From the NCBI GenBank assembly GCA_024235215.1, contig JACKMU010000001.1:310001-374000 (forward strand): a DNA stretch of 64,000 nt, read 5' to 3'. The translations under genes were made by a program, and so were the position numbers. The notes below the pieces were generated by a model. That model saw only the letters and a list, made by a program, of their open reading frames with translations, was not told the DNA's origin and searched no databases. Positions 8,878-16,820 of this stretch are shown one piece after another (position 1 is the first letter of the stretch; the number at the start of each line of letters is the position of its first letter). This stretch comes from Chromatiaceae bacterium. GTDB taxonomy: Bacteria > Pseudomonadota > Gammaproteobacteria > Chromatiales > Chromatiaceae.

Positions 8878-9291
8878 CTATTCACCCATCCTGAGCGTTG
8901 CGGACAACAGCTGCTTGGCGGTATTGATCACTTCCACGTTACTCTCGTAGGAGCGTGATGCGGAAATCATGTTGGCCATCTCTTCCACCATGTTCACATT
9001 GGGTCTGAAGATATAACCCTCCTCGTTGGCCATCGTATGTTCGGGGGCGTACTCCATCACCAGTGGCGCCTGACTCTCCACCACCCCTTTCATCTGCACA
9101 CCAACGGCCGGCGCCTCCGGATTGAGCCTATCCAGCATGGCTGCGAACACTGGTTGTCGCGACCTGTAGGTCTGCTCGATGCTGCTGCTGATGCTGTCGA
9201 CGTTGGCCATGTTGCTGGCCACCAGATTCAGCCGCAGTGATTGCACGCTCATACCAGACGCCGCGGTATCGAATATTTTGAACATTGACAT
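8878..9291 (-). CDS. flgC: Flagellar proximal rod protein FlgC
   Basis: 137 residues. F-D-T-A-A-S-G-M-S-V-Q-S-L-R-L-N near the start and E-M-A-N-M-I-S-A-S-R-S-Y-E-S-N-V-E at the end are the FlgC signatures. It is an exported rod subunit. It is only six bases downstream of flgB and belongs to the transcript that begins at the sigma-54 site at 9720-9735. Confidence 0.96.
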   Translation of the reverse strand: MSMFKIFDTAASGMSVQSLRLNLVASNMANVDSISSSIEQTYRSRQPVFAAMLDRLNPEAPAVGVQMKGVVESQAPLVMEYAPEHTMANEEGYIFRPNVNMVEEMANMISASRSYESNVEVINTAKQLLSATLRMGE

Positions 9292-9297
9292 GATTAG

Positions 9298-9684
9298 TTA
9301 TCCTTTGATTGCGCTCATCAGTTTCTTGATACCGCCACTCAGGAAACGCAGGCTGGCCTGGTATTCCATGGCGTTGGCAGCATAGGCGGTGTGCTCCAGT
9401 TGGCTGTCGACACTGTTACCATCCAGGCTTGGCTGGTTGGGTATGCGATAGTAGACCTCGCTGGCAGAGACTGGCCCCGGGTCCGGTTGAATATGCCGGG
9501 GAGCGGTTGTCTGCAATCGCGCTCCTGCGGGCAGCTGTTGCTGCATCAACTTATGAAAATCGATATCACGCGCCTTATACCCAGGCGTGTCGGCATTGGC
9601 GATATTGCCTGCCAACAACTCCCCACGCAGGGTACGCAATTTCAACGCCTGTTCATGCACACCGAATACATTGTCAAGCTTCAT
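9298..9684 (-). CDS. flgB: Flagellar proximal rod protein FlgB
   Basis: 128 residues from the ATG at 9684, which is preceded by GGGAGG at good spacing. The frame is open for another 34 codons upstream, but that extension lacks family similarity and would cover the promoter. The motif G-N-I-A-N-A-D-T-P-G-Y-K-A-R-D-I-D-F is the FlgB signature. It is the first gene of flgBCDEF(G...) and forms the base of the rod. Confidence 0.96.
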   Translation of the reverse strand: MKLDNVFGVHEQALKLRTLRGELLAGNIANADTPGYKARDIDFHKLMQQQLPAGARLQTTAPRHIQPDPGPVSASEVYYRIPNQPSLDGNSVDSQLEHTAYAANAMEYQASLRFLSGGIKKLMSAIKG

Positions 9685-10019
9685 TTCGTCCCTCCCCAAT
9701 GTGGCTTCTGCTCCATCCATGCAGTTTTCATACCAGATCGGTAACAAAGGTCCAGGACTGAGAGCTGAGGATAATAGGAGCTGCAATCTGTTTTTCTTCG
9801 GCTCTTAGCCCCAGGCTCTAACCAGGAAAAGAGCAGCATCCGCATCCCTTATGCCATCCTCGCCCGGGGGATGGCGAGATTTACTCCGCGGAGTGTGGCA
9901 ATGCAGAGCCGGCCAGGCGGCAAAAAGCGACCGCTGCCGGCATCATCGGGAATCCGCTCGAGACGCCTAACGGCGGGAAGCAGTGCGGGTCAGCCGGAGT
10001 GGAGACAGCTGGAGGGAGG
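9685..10019. other. Intergenic region between cheR and flgB
   Basis: 335 bases without a gene. The flgB-proximal end holds the sigma-54 site. A degenerate inverted repeat (CTGAGAGCTGAGG against CTTCGGCTCTTAG) lies around 9757-9810, and a GCCATCC/GGATGGC hairpin lies near 9852-9875. No T-run follows the hairpin, so it is not a clear intrinsic terminator for cheV-cheR. Confidence 0.6.
9720..9735 (-). promoter_or_regulatory. Sigma-54 (-24/-12) promoter for flgB
   Basis: Read on the minus strand: TGGTATGAAAACTGCA. The essential GG and GC are ten bases apart and 9 of the 12 consensus positions agree. The predicted start near 9709 gives a leader of about 25 bases that contains the GGGAGG ribosome site of flgB. 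Confidence 0.55.
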
Positions 10020-10865
10020 TTACTTCAAGCGGTAGATGATTCCGCCGGACTCACTGATCATCTCAAATTGATCGGAATGACCCGAGATCGACTCGGTGGA
10101 ACCGAGCAGCAGATAACCGCCCGGATTCAGGATACGGGCCATGCGCTCGAGGATATCCTGCTTCTGTTGACGTGAGAAGTAGATCAGCACATTGCGGCAG
10201 AATATGGCATCGAACCGGCCCAGCAGTTCATAACCTTTGGTGAGGTTGGCGTTGCGAAAGCTGACGTGCCGTTTGATCTCCGGACGCACCTCGAGACAAT
10301 CCCCGTTGCGGTTGAAGTAGCGCCTGCTCTGATCCGCCGACAGCCCCCGCGATGCGGATATACCACAGTAGACCCCGCGTCTGGCTTCTTCCAGGATACG
10401 CTGTGATATGTCGGTCGCTACAATCTCGACCGGTCCACGGAAGCTCCCAGGATTGCGCTGGCGAAAATCCTCCACCACCATGCTGATATTGTAGGGCTCC
10501 TGTCCGGAAGAACAGGCAGCGGACCAGATTCTTAGCCGATGCGGCCTGCTGCGGCTGGTCTCCGGCAGAATGCGCCTCTCCAGCAGATTGAAGTGCGCCA
10601 TGTCGCGAAACCAGAAGGTTTCATTGGTGGTCATCGCGTCGATGATCCCGCTCTTCAGCTGTGGATTACGACCGTGCTGCAGCTGGTTCAACAGCTCCCC
10701 TACTGTTGCGATGTCATAGTGGCGCATCAGACCGCTGAGGCGACTGGATACCAGATACTCTTTGCCTGCACCTAGCAGGATGCCACAGGCATTCTGCAGA
10801 AAATTCTGGAACGCCTCGTAGTCTCCCGGCGAGAGAATCTCCTTTCTTGCTATCGTCTCACGCAT
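10020..10865 (-). CDS. cheR: Chemotaxis protein methyltransferase CheR
   Basis: CheR methylates glutamates of chemoreceptors using S-adenosylmethionine. The helical amino-terminal domain contains G-K-E-Y-L-V-S-S-R-L. V-D-A-like D-A-M-T-T-N-E-T-F-W-F-R-D and the SAM-binding W-S-A-A-C-S-S-G-Q-E-P-Y motif follow, and then F-D-A-I-F-C-R-N-V-L-I-Y-F. I chose the ATG at 10865 (281 residues) because it begins near the family start; a TTG at 10910 would give 296 residues and follows the cheV stop by three bases. It is co-transcribed with cheV. Confidence 0.95.
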   Translation of the reverse strand: MRETIARKEILSPGDYEAFQNFLQNACGILLGAGKEYLVSSRLSGLMRHYDIATVGELLNQLQHGRNPQLKSGIIDAMTTNETFWFRDMAHFNLLERRILPETSRSRPHRLRIWSAACSSGQEPYNISMVVEDFRQRNPGSFRGPVEIVATDISQRILEEARRGVYCGISASRGLSADQSRRYFNRNGDCLEVRPEIKRHVSFRNANLTKGYELLGRFDAIFCRNVLIYFSRQQKQDILERMARILNPGGYLLLGSTESISGHSDQFEMISESGGIIYRLK

Positions 10866-10913
10866 ATACGTTATCAGCCATTGGGCGGGAAGTGACTCCT
10901 TGTGCGGCAAATA

Positions 10914-11855
10914 TCACGCCACGGCCGCCTGTACGGCTCTGTGTTCCTTGATCTGTTGCTGAACCATCTCTGCCAGCTCGTCCGGCTCATATTTCGCCAG
11001 AAATTTGTCGGCACCCACACGTTTGATCATCGACTCGTTAAAGACGCCGCTGAGCGAAGTGTGCAGTATAACGTAGAGATTTGCCAGTTTGGGATGCTTG
11101 CGAATCTCTGAAGTGAGGGTATACCCATCCATGCGTGGCATCTCCACATCGGAGATGACCAGCGACAGATATTTCTCCACATCCTTTCCTTCGTCGAGCC
11201 AATGCTTAAGTTGCTGCAGCGCCTCGCCACCATCGTTGCACAACATCGTCTCCACACCCAATTGATCGAGCACCCGTTTGACCTGATTGCGGGCAACGGA
11301 TGAGTCATCAACCACCAGAACCCGACTCGCTTCGCTGCGCAGCGCTTCGTCAATGACGCCGGCAGATACCATTTCGCTACCGCCAACCAGTTCCTTCAGC
11401 ACCTTTTCGACGTCGATGATCTCGACCAGCTCCTTATCCACCTGGGTGACAGCGGTCATATAGCTGTTCTTGCCTGTCCCTTTGGGCGGCGGCATGATCT
11501 CACCCCATGTCATATTGATGATACGATCGACCGAACCGACCAGGAATCCCTGCACCCGCCGGTTATACTCCGCCAGGATGATATAGCGCTCCTTGTTGTC
11601 ACCCAGCGGCGGATTGCCGATTGCCATGGAAAGATCGATGATGCTGATGGTTTTACCACGCAGGTTGGCGATACCGCACACCGCGGGGTGAGCACCGGGC
11701 AGCTGTGTAAGCTGTGGACAACGGATCACCTCCTGAACCTTGAACACGTTGATACCGAAACGTTGCCTGGAATGGAGCCGAAACAGTAACAACTCGAGCC
11801 GATTTTGACCGGCAAGATTGGTTCGTTGATCTATACCATCCAGAATTCCAGCCAT
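10914..11855 (-). CDS. cheV: Chemotaxis coupling/response-regulator protein CheV
   Basis: 313 residues: a CheW-like domain (about 1-160) fused to a receiver domain (about 175-305). The receiver has V-V-D-D-S-S near its start, the phospho-acceptor Asp in S-D-V-E-M-P-R-M-D-G and the conserved Lys in F-L-A-K-Y. It couples receptors to the CheA kinase and probably tunes adaptation. It has its own sigma-28 promoter and is followed by cheR, the same arrangement as in Pseudomonas next to a divergent flgA. Confidence 0.96.
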   Translation of the reverse strand: MAGILDGIDQRTNLAGQNRLELLLFRLHSRQRFGINVFKVQEVIRCPQLTQLPGAHPAVCGIANLRGKTISIIDLSMAIGNPPLGDNKERYIILAEYNRRVQGFLVGSVDRIINMTWGEIMPPPKGTGKNSYMTAVTQVDKELVEIIDVEKVLKELVGGSEMVSAGVIDEALRSEASRVLVVDDSSVARNQVKRVLDQLGVETMLCNDGGEALQQLKHWLDEGKDVEKYLSLVISDVEMPRMDGYTLTSEIRKHPKLANLYVILHTSLSGVFNESMIKRVGADKFLAKYEPDELAEMVQQQIKEHRAVQAAVA

Positions 11856-11886
11856 TCTTCTCTCCCATGAAACGATTTAACCCAGA

Positions 11887-11913
11887 CTATCGGCGCCACT
11901 GTTCGATGCTTTA
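11887..11913 (-). promoter_or_regulatory. Sigma-28 (FliA) promoter for cheV-cheR
   Basis: On the minus strand TAAAGCAT (11913-11906), an 11-base spacer, then GCCGATAG (11894-11887). Consensus is TAAAGTTT-N11-GCCGATAA, so 13 of 16 positions match with exact spacing. The predicted start is about 25 bases before the cheV ATG. Confidence 0.8.
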
Positions 11914-11950
11914 ACCCGAACCGTTCAGATTGTTTTACTTTTTCAACATC

Positions 11951-11966
11951 CGGCATGTTGTTTGCA
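11951..11966 (+). promoter_or_regulatory. Sigma-54 (-24/-12) promoter for flgA
   Basis: CGGCATGTTGTTTGCA matches 10 of 12 positions of TGGCACG-N4-TTGCA, with GG and GC ten bases apart. The predicted start near 11977 leaves a leader of about 65 bases before flgA. It sits back to back with the sigma-28 promoter of cheV. Confidence 0.7.
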
Positions 11967-12042
11967 GCGAACGTTCAGTCACAGAAAAATCGTCAATTCT
12001 TTGGCGCCATTACTGAATTGCAGCTAACAACCTGAAAATACG

Positions 12043-12765
12043 ATGAAACAGAAAAGAAGCAACCGCTTGCAACTGCTGCTCTGCTCGCTGCTGGCAGGCG
12101 CTGCAGCAGCGTTCCCACTGTCTGCAGAAGAGTGGCAGTCGCACGCGGTCATTCGTGAGGCGGCTCGTCAACACATCCTTTCTCAGTGGCGCAGTGAGCC
12201 GGGAGCGGAAATCACTGTTCTCCCCGCGGAGATTGACCGGCGGTTACGGCTGGCGCAGTGCACACAGCCACTGGAGAGCTTTTCGCCCAGCAGTGTGAGC
12301 AGCGGAGCCAAACAGACAGTGGGAATACGCTGCCGCGGCACGCAGAATTGGACACTGTATGTCGCGGTAAGGATGGAAGTGAGCAAGCCTGTACTGGTGG
12401 CCGAGCACCGGTTGGAGCGGGGCAGAGTCCTGTCGGGAACGGATTTCCGGCTGGAGAAGCGGATGGTTTCCGAGCTGCATCGAGGTTACATCGAAAACCC
12501 GGCTAATGCCCTGGGAAGCAGGCTCAAACAGACACTGAAACGGGGTGACGTGCTGGCACCCGGAGCGTTGAAACGGCCGCCGGCGGTCAAACGAGGCAGC
12601 CAGGTCACCATTCTTGGCCGGACCGGTGGGATCGAAGTGAGAATGGCCGGTAAAGCACTCTCGGATGGTGCCAGGGGCGAGCGCATCAAGGTGAAAAACA
12701 GCAGTTCAAATCGTCAGATCGAGGCAACGGTGATTGATCACGGCATCGTGGAGGTGGTGCTCTGA
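12043..12765 (+). CDS. flgA: Flagellar P-ring assembly chaperone FlgA
   Basis: 240 residues. A signal peptide (about 1-28, hydrophobic L-L-L-C-S-L-L-A-G-A-A-A-A, ending S-A-E-E) sends it to the periplasm, where FlgA assists polymerisation of FlgI. The SAF-type region contains L-E-R-G-R-V-L-S-G-T-D-F, then R-G-D-V-L-A-P-G-A-L and the end G-E-R-I-K-V-K-N-S-S-S-N-R, all typical. It is divergent from cheV and reads towards flgM. Confidence 0.95.
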   Translation: MKQKRSNRLQLLLCSLLAGAAAAFPLSAEEWQSHAVIREAARQHILSQWRSEPGAEITVLPAEIDRRLRLAQCTQPLESFSPSSVSSGAKQTVGIRCRGTQNWTLYVAVRMEVSKPVLVAEHRLERGRVLSGTDFRLEKRMVSELHRGYIENPANALGSRLKQTLKRGDVLAPGALKRPPAVKRGSQVTILGRTGGIEVRMAGKALSDGARGERIKVKNSSSNRQIEATVIDHGIVEVVL

Positions 12766-12797
12766 AACGGCTGTGGAGGTGACGAAAAATAGTGTTG

Positions 12798-12865
12798 ACT
12801 ATTCAGATCCTCAAAGGCTAAGGAGTAACTAAATAGCTGCCCAAAAACGGGGCCAGCTGAATAGT
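12798..12865 (+). other. Inverted repeat between flgA and the flgM promoter
   Basis: ACTATTCAG (12798-12806) and its exact complement CTGAATAGT (12857-12865) flank 50 bases that contain a second imperfect stem (AGCTGCCC against GGGGCCAGCT). It starts 33 bases after the flgA stop and ends 12 bases before the flgM -35 element. It could end the flgA transcript or act as a leader structure; no T-run is seen. Confidence 0.45.
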
Positions 12866-12877
12866 TACAAATAGCGT

Positions 12878-12904
12878 TAAAGTTTTTTTCGTTACGGCCG
12901 TTAT
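12878..12904 (+). promoter_or_regulatory. Sigma-28 (FliA) promoter for flgM-flgN
   Basis: TAAAGTTT (12878-12885), spacer of exactly 11, then GCCGTTAT (12897-12904). The -35 element is a perfect match to the consensus and the -10 element matches 6 of 8. The flgM ATG is 40 bases downstream with AAGAAGG as ribosome site. Confidence 0.88.
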
Positions 12905-12944
12905 TTTCGTGCAGAGACTCCCCTTAACCTAAAGAAGGTGCCCA

Positions 12945-13271
12945 ATGAGCGTTGAAATCAACGGCTTACCTGGCAGCCAGATCCACAATATGGCTGATAA
13001 TCGCCAGGTGACTTCAGCGAAGTCGGCAACGAACAGCCCCTCCCAGTCTTCCCAGGCATCCAGCGATGACAAGCTAAGCTTGACCAGTTCAGCCACCCAC
13101 CTGAAAGAGCTGACCAGCCAGATCTCGGCACTCCCTGTGGCCGATCCAAAAGTGGTTGCCGAAACGCAACGAGCGGTAGCTACCGGCAGCTTCCGCTTCG
13201 AACCGGTCGTGGCAGCGAACAATCTGCTCACTCAGGAGAGAGAGCTGGCCACATTGAAACTGGAACCCTGA
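12945..13271 (+). CDS. flgM: Anti-sigma-28 factor FlgM
   Basis: 108 residues, small and hydrophilic with a serine-rich, probably unfolded amino half. The conserved carboxy-terminal part has S-D-D-K-L-S-L-T, then the region around V-A-T-G-S-F-R-F-E. FlgM binds FliA in the cytoplasm and is exported when the hook is finished, which releases late gene expression. The sigma-28 promoter directly upstream makes a negative feedback loop. Its stop overlaps the flgN start (TGATG). Confidence 0.93.
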   Translation: MSVEINGLPGSQIHNMADNRQVTSAKSATNSPSQSSQASSDDKLSLTSSATHLKELTSQISALPVADPKVVAETQRAVATGSFRFEPVVAANNLLTQERELATLKLEP

Positions 13272-13759
13272 TGCCACTAGCAGTCACTCACGAGATTAGC
13301 GATCGACTACTGCAGCTGCTGAAGGCGGAACTGGAGAGCAGCCGGCAACTGCTGCAAATCCTGCAGCAGGAGCAAAGCGCGCTGATCGACGGAGAGGCAG
13401 AGCACATATGCTCGATCAACGATATGAAGCAGCGCCAGATCAACCTGCTGGGAGAGCAACTGCTGACGCGCGACCATCTGCTGACTGCACTGCAGTTGCC
13501 CGCCGGCAAAACCGGTACCGAGCAGTGTATCGCTCTGACAGCTGAAAACAGCGAGCTCGAGAACTGCTGGAATCAGCTGCAACAGCTGGCGCTGCAACTG
13601 AAGATGCGCAATGAGGTCAACGGCGGCATGGTTGTGCAAGCCCAACGCCATGTCCGGCAGATGCTGAATATACTGACATGCCAGAGTGATCAGAGCACCA
13701 CCTACGGGCGCGGCGGCGCTGAAAAGTTACGCCTGCCACAGAGCCTGGCCAGAGTTTGA
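13271..13759 (+). CDS. flgN: Flagellar export chaperone FlgN
   Basis: 162 residues, largely helical with heptad-like Leu/Gln content (L-L-Q-L-L-K-A-E-L-E-S and later L-Q-Q-L-A-L-Q-L-K). FlgN binds FlgK and FlgL before export. Overlap with the flgM stop shows coupled translation. Sequence identity is not high-information, so the call rests on size, coiled-coil character and the flgM-flgN-PilZ order found in pseudomonads and relatives. Confidence 0.9.
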   Translation: MPLAVTHEISDRLLQLLKAELESSRQLLQILQQEQSALIDGEAEHICSINDMKQRQINLLGEQLLTRDHLLTALQLPAGKTGTEQCIALTAENSELENCWNQLQQLALQLKMRNEVNGGMVVQAQRHVRQMLNILTCQSDQSTTYGRGGAEKLRLPQSLARV

Positions 13760-13855
13760 CCGATCGCACCCGTTGGCGGTGTCAGGCAGAGCAGAAAGTG
13801 CACCACTACAGCGTAATCCGGGGTTTCAGCTCCGGTTCATCGTTGGGTTGGCCGG

Positions 13856-14614
13856 ATGTTTGAGCTGTTGCGGCGGCTTTTTCCCGGCAGTGAGCCGGAA
13901 CGCCCACCAGACGATCGCCATCTCGTTCTGGAGCGGGAGCAGATTGTCGCATTGCTGATGCGCGCCTCCCGCCACCATGTTCTCTTCAGCGTCAGATTAC
14001 CCGCTGAGCGGAATCTGTTCAGCACCGCGCTGCTGGGCATCTACGACGAACACCAGTTCATCATTCTGGATGAACTCACCCCCGAGCAGGGACATCAACT
14101 GCTCAGTGAAGGGATGACACTACACCTCTCCGGACGGCTCGAAGGGGTGGAATTGAGCTTGACCACCCGCCTGCTGGAGATACGCGTGCAAAACGGAGTC
14201 GCCTACTATAAAACCAGCCTGCCTGAAAGTCTTGATCACCGCCAGAAGCGCAGCGCCTATCGTATTCCTGCTCGCAGCAGCGGCATCTCCTTTCACGCGC
14301 TGCGCGGCAAAGGGCTAAGGCAAATCTTACGCGGTCATGTCAACGATCTCTCCCGGGAGGGCGCGGGCATCATTTTGGCCGAAGAGATCCTGCTCTATCA
14401 GGGCGAGGTTCTGCCGAGCTGCATCATTTCTGTCCCCGGCGAAGGTGAAATCTCCTTCTCGCTGGAGGTCTGTTTCTGCAGCAGAAACCCCCAGCGGCGG
14501 GTTACCCGTGTGGGAGGACGCTTCAAAATGATCGACCCGGTGTCGCAGCAGAAAATCCGACGCTGTCTGAACCGGATGGAGCGGGCACAGGCACGCAGAC
14601 TCATAGGAGCCTGA
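13856..14614 (+). CDS. YcgR/FlgZ-like c-di-GMP-binding PilZ protein
   Basis: 252 residues: an amino-terminal YcgR-type domain (about 20-125) and a PilZ domain (about 130-245). The c-di-GMP contacts are intact: R-S-A-Y-R (RxxxR) near residue 138 and N-D-L-S-R-E-G-A-G (DxSxxG) about 25 residues later. Family members slow the motor when c-di-GMP is high. It follows flgN by 96 bases without a visible promoter, so it probably shares the flgM transcript, as flgZ does in Pseudomonas. Confidence 0.9.
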   Translation: MFELLRRLFPGSEPERPPDDRHLVLEREQIVALLMRASRHHVLFSVRLPAERNLFSTALLGIYDEHQFIILDELTPEQGHQLLSEGMTLHLSGRLEGVELSLTTRLLEIRVQNGVAYYKTSLPESLDHRQKRSAYRIPARSSGISFHALRGKGLRQILRGHVNDLSREGAGIILAEEILLYQGEVLPSCIISVPGEGEISFSLEVCFCSRNPQRRVTRVGGRFKMIDPVSQQKIRRCLNRMERAQARRLIGA

Positions 14615-14855
14615 GCTCGGACTGCACAGGCGGAAGATATCGATCCGTCAACGTGGCAGTTGCCAGCATCCTGCAGGGTTGGCAACCTGACTGGTTTCAC
14701 GCTGCTGTGTCTGCGGAATATGGTAGCGTCGCTTTGGTACTACCCTTCTTCTCGCTACGCCGCCATACACAGAAGAACTGTTGAGAGAGTGAGCCCCGGC
14801 AAGTAACCACGTTGCCTCAATGCGGTACAGCATCCTTCCCTTTCAGGTCAATGCC

Positions 14856-15491
14856 TTACCAGTGCTCCGCTGAATCGCTTGCCAGTGGCTGTAAACGATC
14901 AAGATCTGAGGGACGATCGAGATCCCACAGCGTCTCCAACTCCCGCCAGCGCCACCCCAGTCGCAGCAATCGTCGGCGGGTCTCTGCCAACACTTCCGCT
15001 CCTCCCCAGGCAATCCCACGAAACAGCTCCGGGCTGACTCTGTTCAGACCCAGCAGCAGGTAGCCCCCATCTTCCGCCGGGCCGAGGACCGCATCACATC
15101 CCTGATTCAGCCATTGCAGTGCTAGCTGCAGATGCACCGGCCGCAGCACAGGAGAGTCGCAGCCGATCAACAGTACCGGTGCGCTGGAAGTCAGATGATG
15201 GGTTGCAGCCTGTCGCATACGCTCACCCAAGTCGCTGCCCAGCTGGCTCTCCAGAGAGACTCCATACTGGCGCTGAAGTTGCAGAAACTCGCGATGCTCA
15301 GCAGATGGCGCGCAGCAGCAGATCAGCGGTGCGATGTTGGCACGCTGAATCCGGATCACCGTGGCATGCAGCAGTTCACGGTAGAGATCGGCTGCAGCCT
15401 GGGCGCCCAGTGCAGGAATCAGCCGCGTCTTCACCCTGCCCGGCACCGGCGCCTTGGTAAAAAGCAGAATTCGCGCACGTGGAAACTGCAT
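14856..15491 (-). CDS. TIGR04282-type glycosyltransferase (arsenosugar-associated)
   Basis: 211 residues from the ATG at 15491, where F-T-K-A-P-V-P-G-R-V-K-T-R-L gives the nucleotide-binding start of this GT-A-like family (relatives of CofC/MobA nucleotidyltransferases). L-L-I-G-C-D-S-P supplies the acidic metal/sugar site and P-A-E-D-G-G-Y is the second family motif. A longer frame to 15620 would overlap arsS and lacks similarity. Members occur beside ArsS-type radical SAM genes, as here, and are thought to act in glycosylation of the product; the substrate is unproven. Confidence 0.88.
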   Translation of the reverse strand: MQFPRARILLFTKAPVPGRVKTRLIPALGAQAAADLYRELLHATVIRIQRANIAPLICCCAPSAEHREFLQLQRQYGVSLESQLGSDLGERMRQAATHHLTSSAPVLLIGCDSPVLRPVHLQLALQWLNQGCDAVLGPAEDGGYLLLGLNRVSPELFRGIAWGGAEVLAETRRRLLRLGWRWRELETLWDLDRPSDLDRLQPLASDSAEHW

Positions 15492-15534
15492 CGGGAAATC
15501 TGCCGGGACGTCAGTCTGCGGAGGAGAGCGTCGC

Positions 15535-16500
15535 TCAGCCGGAAAGCGCACCACCGCAACTGCTGCCCTGACCGGCAGTGCAGCCGTAGCAGTGCTCGCC
15601 GATCTTGATCGCCTGGCCACTCAGATCGGCATGGCTCAATCTGGAGATGTGCACCCTGCGATTGTTCTCATCGTCGATCGGCATGTTCAGCATCTGATTG
15701 AAATCACAGTCATATACATAACCCTGCCAATCGACGCTAAGCAGTTTGCGGCACATCACCGTCTCCAGATTATCCGCTTGATAAGAGGACTTGAGCAGCT
15801 GCATGTAGGCATCAAACTGCCCTTTCGAGAGCAGAGTGCTGCCGAAACGGGCGATCGGCATGTTGGTGATAGTGAGCAGGTTGTTGAAGATAATGCCGTG
15901 GTCCTCGGCCAGACGGTGTTTGTAATCGCTCTCCAGCGCCTCTTGCGCAGGTGGAAGATCTGCCCCCTGCGGATTGTAGACCAGACTCAATAGCAGACCA
16001 CTTCCCGTTTGTCCGTATCCCAACCGATTGAGTCGCTTCAAGCCGGCAATGCTGGCATCATACACTCCCTTGCCACGCTGATCATCGACATTCTCCTTCA
16101 GATAGCAGGGTAGGGAGGCCACCACCTCGACCCGCTGCTGCGCCAGAAACTCGGCCAGTTGCTCCTGCCCGGGCTCTTCCAGTACCGTCAGATTGCAACG
16201 ATCCAACACCCGCACGCCCAGCGCACGCGCCTCCTCCACCAGGTATCTGAAATGGGGATTCAGCTCAGGCGCACCGCCAGTCAGATCGAGCGACAAGACA
16301 CGCTGCGCGGCGAGCAGCTCCAGCACCTGCTCCACTGTTGCTCTGCTCATCAACTCGGTACGTTTTGGACCGGCATTGACGTGGCAGTGCTTGCAGGTCT
16401 GGTTGCACAAATAGCCCAGGTTGACCTGTAGCGACTCCAGTCTGCCGCGGTTGATGGCGGGAAAAGTGGTGGGTTGCAGAAGCGGTGCGGTATCGAGCAT
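15535..16500 (-). CDS. arsS: Arsenosugar biosynthesis radical SAM protein ArsS
   Basis: 321 residues. The radical-SAM cluster motif C-N-Q-T-C-K-H-C (CxxxCxxC) is near residue 32, with S-L-D-L-T-G-G-A-P-E-L as the SAM-contacting region. The carboxy-terminal DUF3641-type domain ends in C-Y-G-C-T-A-G-Q-G-S-S-C-G-G, probably a second metal or redox-cysteine site. ArsS attaches a 5'-deoxyadenosyl group to dimethylarsenite in arsenosugar synthesis. Some relatives are selenoproteins; here the cysteines are ordinary TGC/TGT codons. No arsM methyltransferase is in the window. The start is the ATG at 16500. Confidence 0.88.
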   Translation of the reverse strand: MLDTAPLLQPTTFPAINRGRLESLQVNLGYLCNQTCKHCHVNAGPKRTELMSRATVEQVLELLAAQRVLSLDLTGGAPELNPHFRYLVEEARALGVRVLDRCNLTVLEEPGQEQLAEFLAQQRVEVVASLPCYLKENVDDQRGKGVYDASIAGLKRLNRLGYGQTGSGLLLSLVYNPQGADLPPAQEALESDYKHRLAEDHGIIFNNLLTITNMPIARFGSTLLSKGQFDAYMQLLKSSYQADNLETVMCRKLLSVDWQGYVYDCDFNQMLNMPIDDENNRRVHISRLSHADLSGQAIKIGEHCYGCTAGQGSSCGGALSG

Positions 16501-16607
16501 ATTCTTTGATAGACTTGTTGCCGGAATCGGATTGTAATGGTATGCGTTAGCTGCTGAGACGACAAGCTTGCCAGAGCACCGAGTCGCAGTGGTATCATTA
16601 GCAGCAC

Positions 16608-16683
16608 GGGGCCGTAGCTCAGCTGGGAGAGCGTCGCGTTCGCAATGCGAAGGCCAGGGGTTCGATCCCCCTCGGCTCCACCA
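16608..16683 (+). tRNA. tRNA-Ala (anticodon CGC)
   Basis: 76 bases that fold as a full cloverleaf. The acceptor GGGGCCG pairs with CGGCTCC, the D arm is GCTC...GAGC, and the anticodon stem TCGCG/TGCGA carries loop TTCGCAA. The T arm contains GGTTCGATCC. CCA is encoded (16681-16683). The anticodon CGC reads GCG alanine codons. Confidence 0.97.
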
Positions 16684-16820
16684 CTTTCACGCCACCGGGT
16701 TTCTATGCAAGACCGGATACCGGCCAGAATCATTTCACCGGGATAAATTTCCCCAGGCGGAACGCTGATCGGATCCCACAGCGGCTGGCTCGCAGACCGA
16801 AAAGTTCGTCCACCACCAGG

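Noticed and set aside
9757..9875. Inverted repeats in the cheR-flgB gap as terminator
   Set aside because: The arms are degenerate and there is no U-tract; described only as part of the intergenic region.
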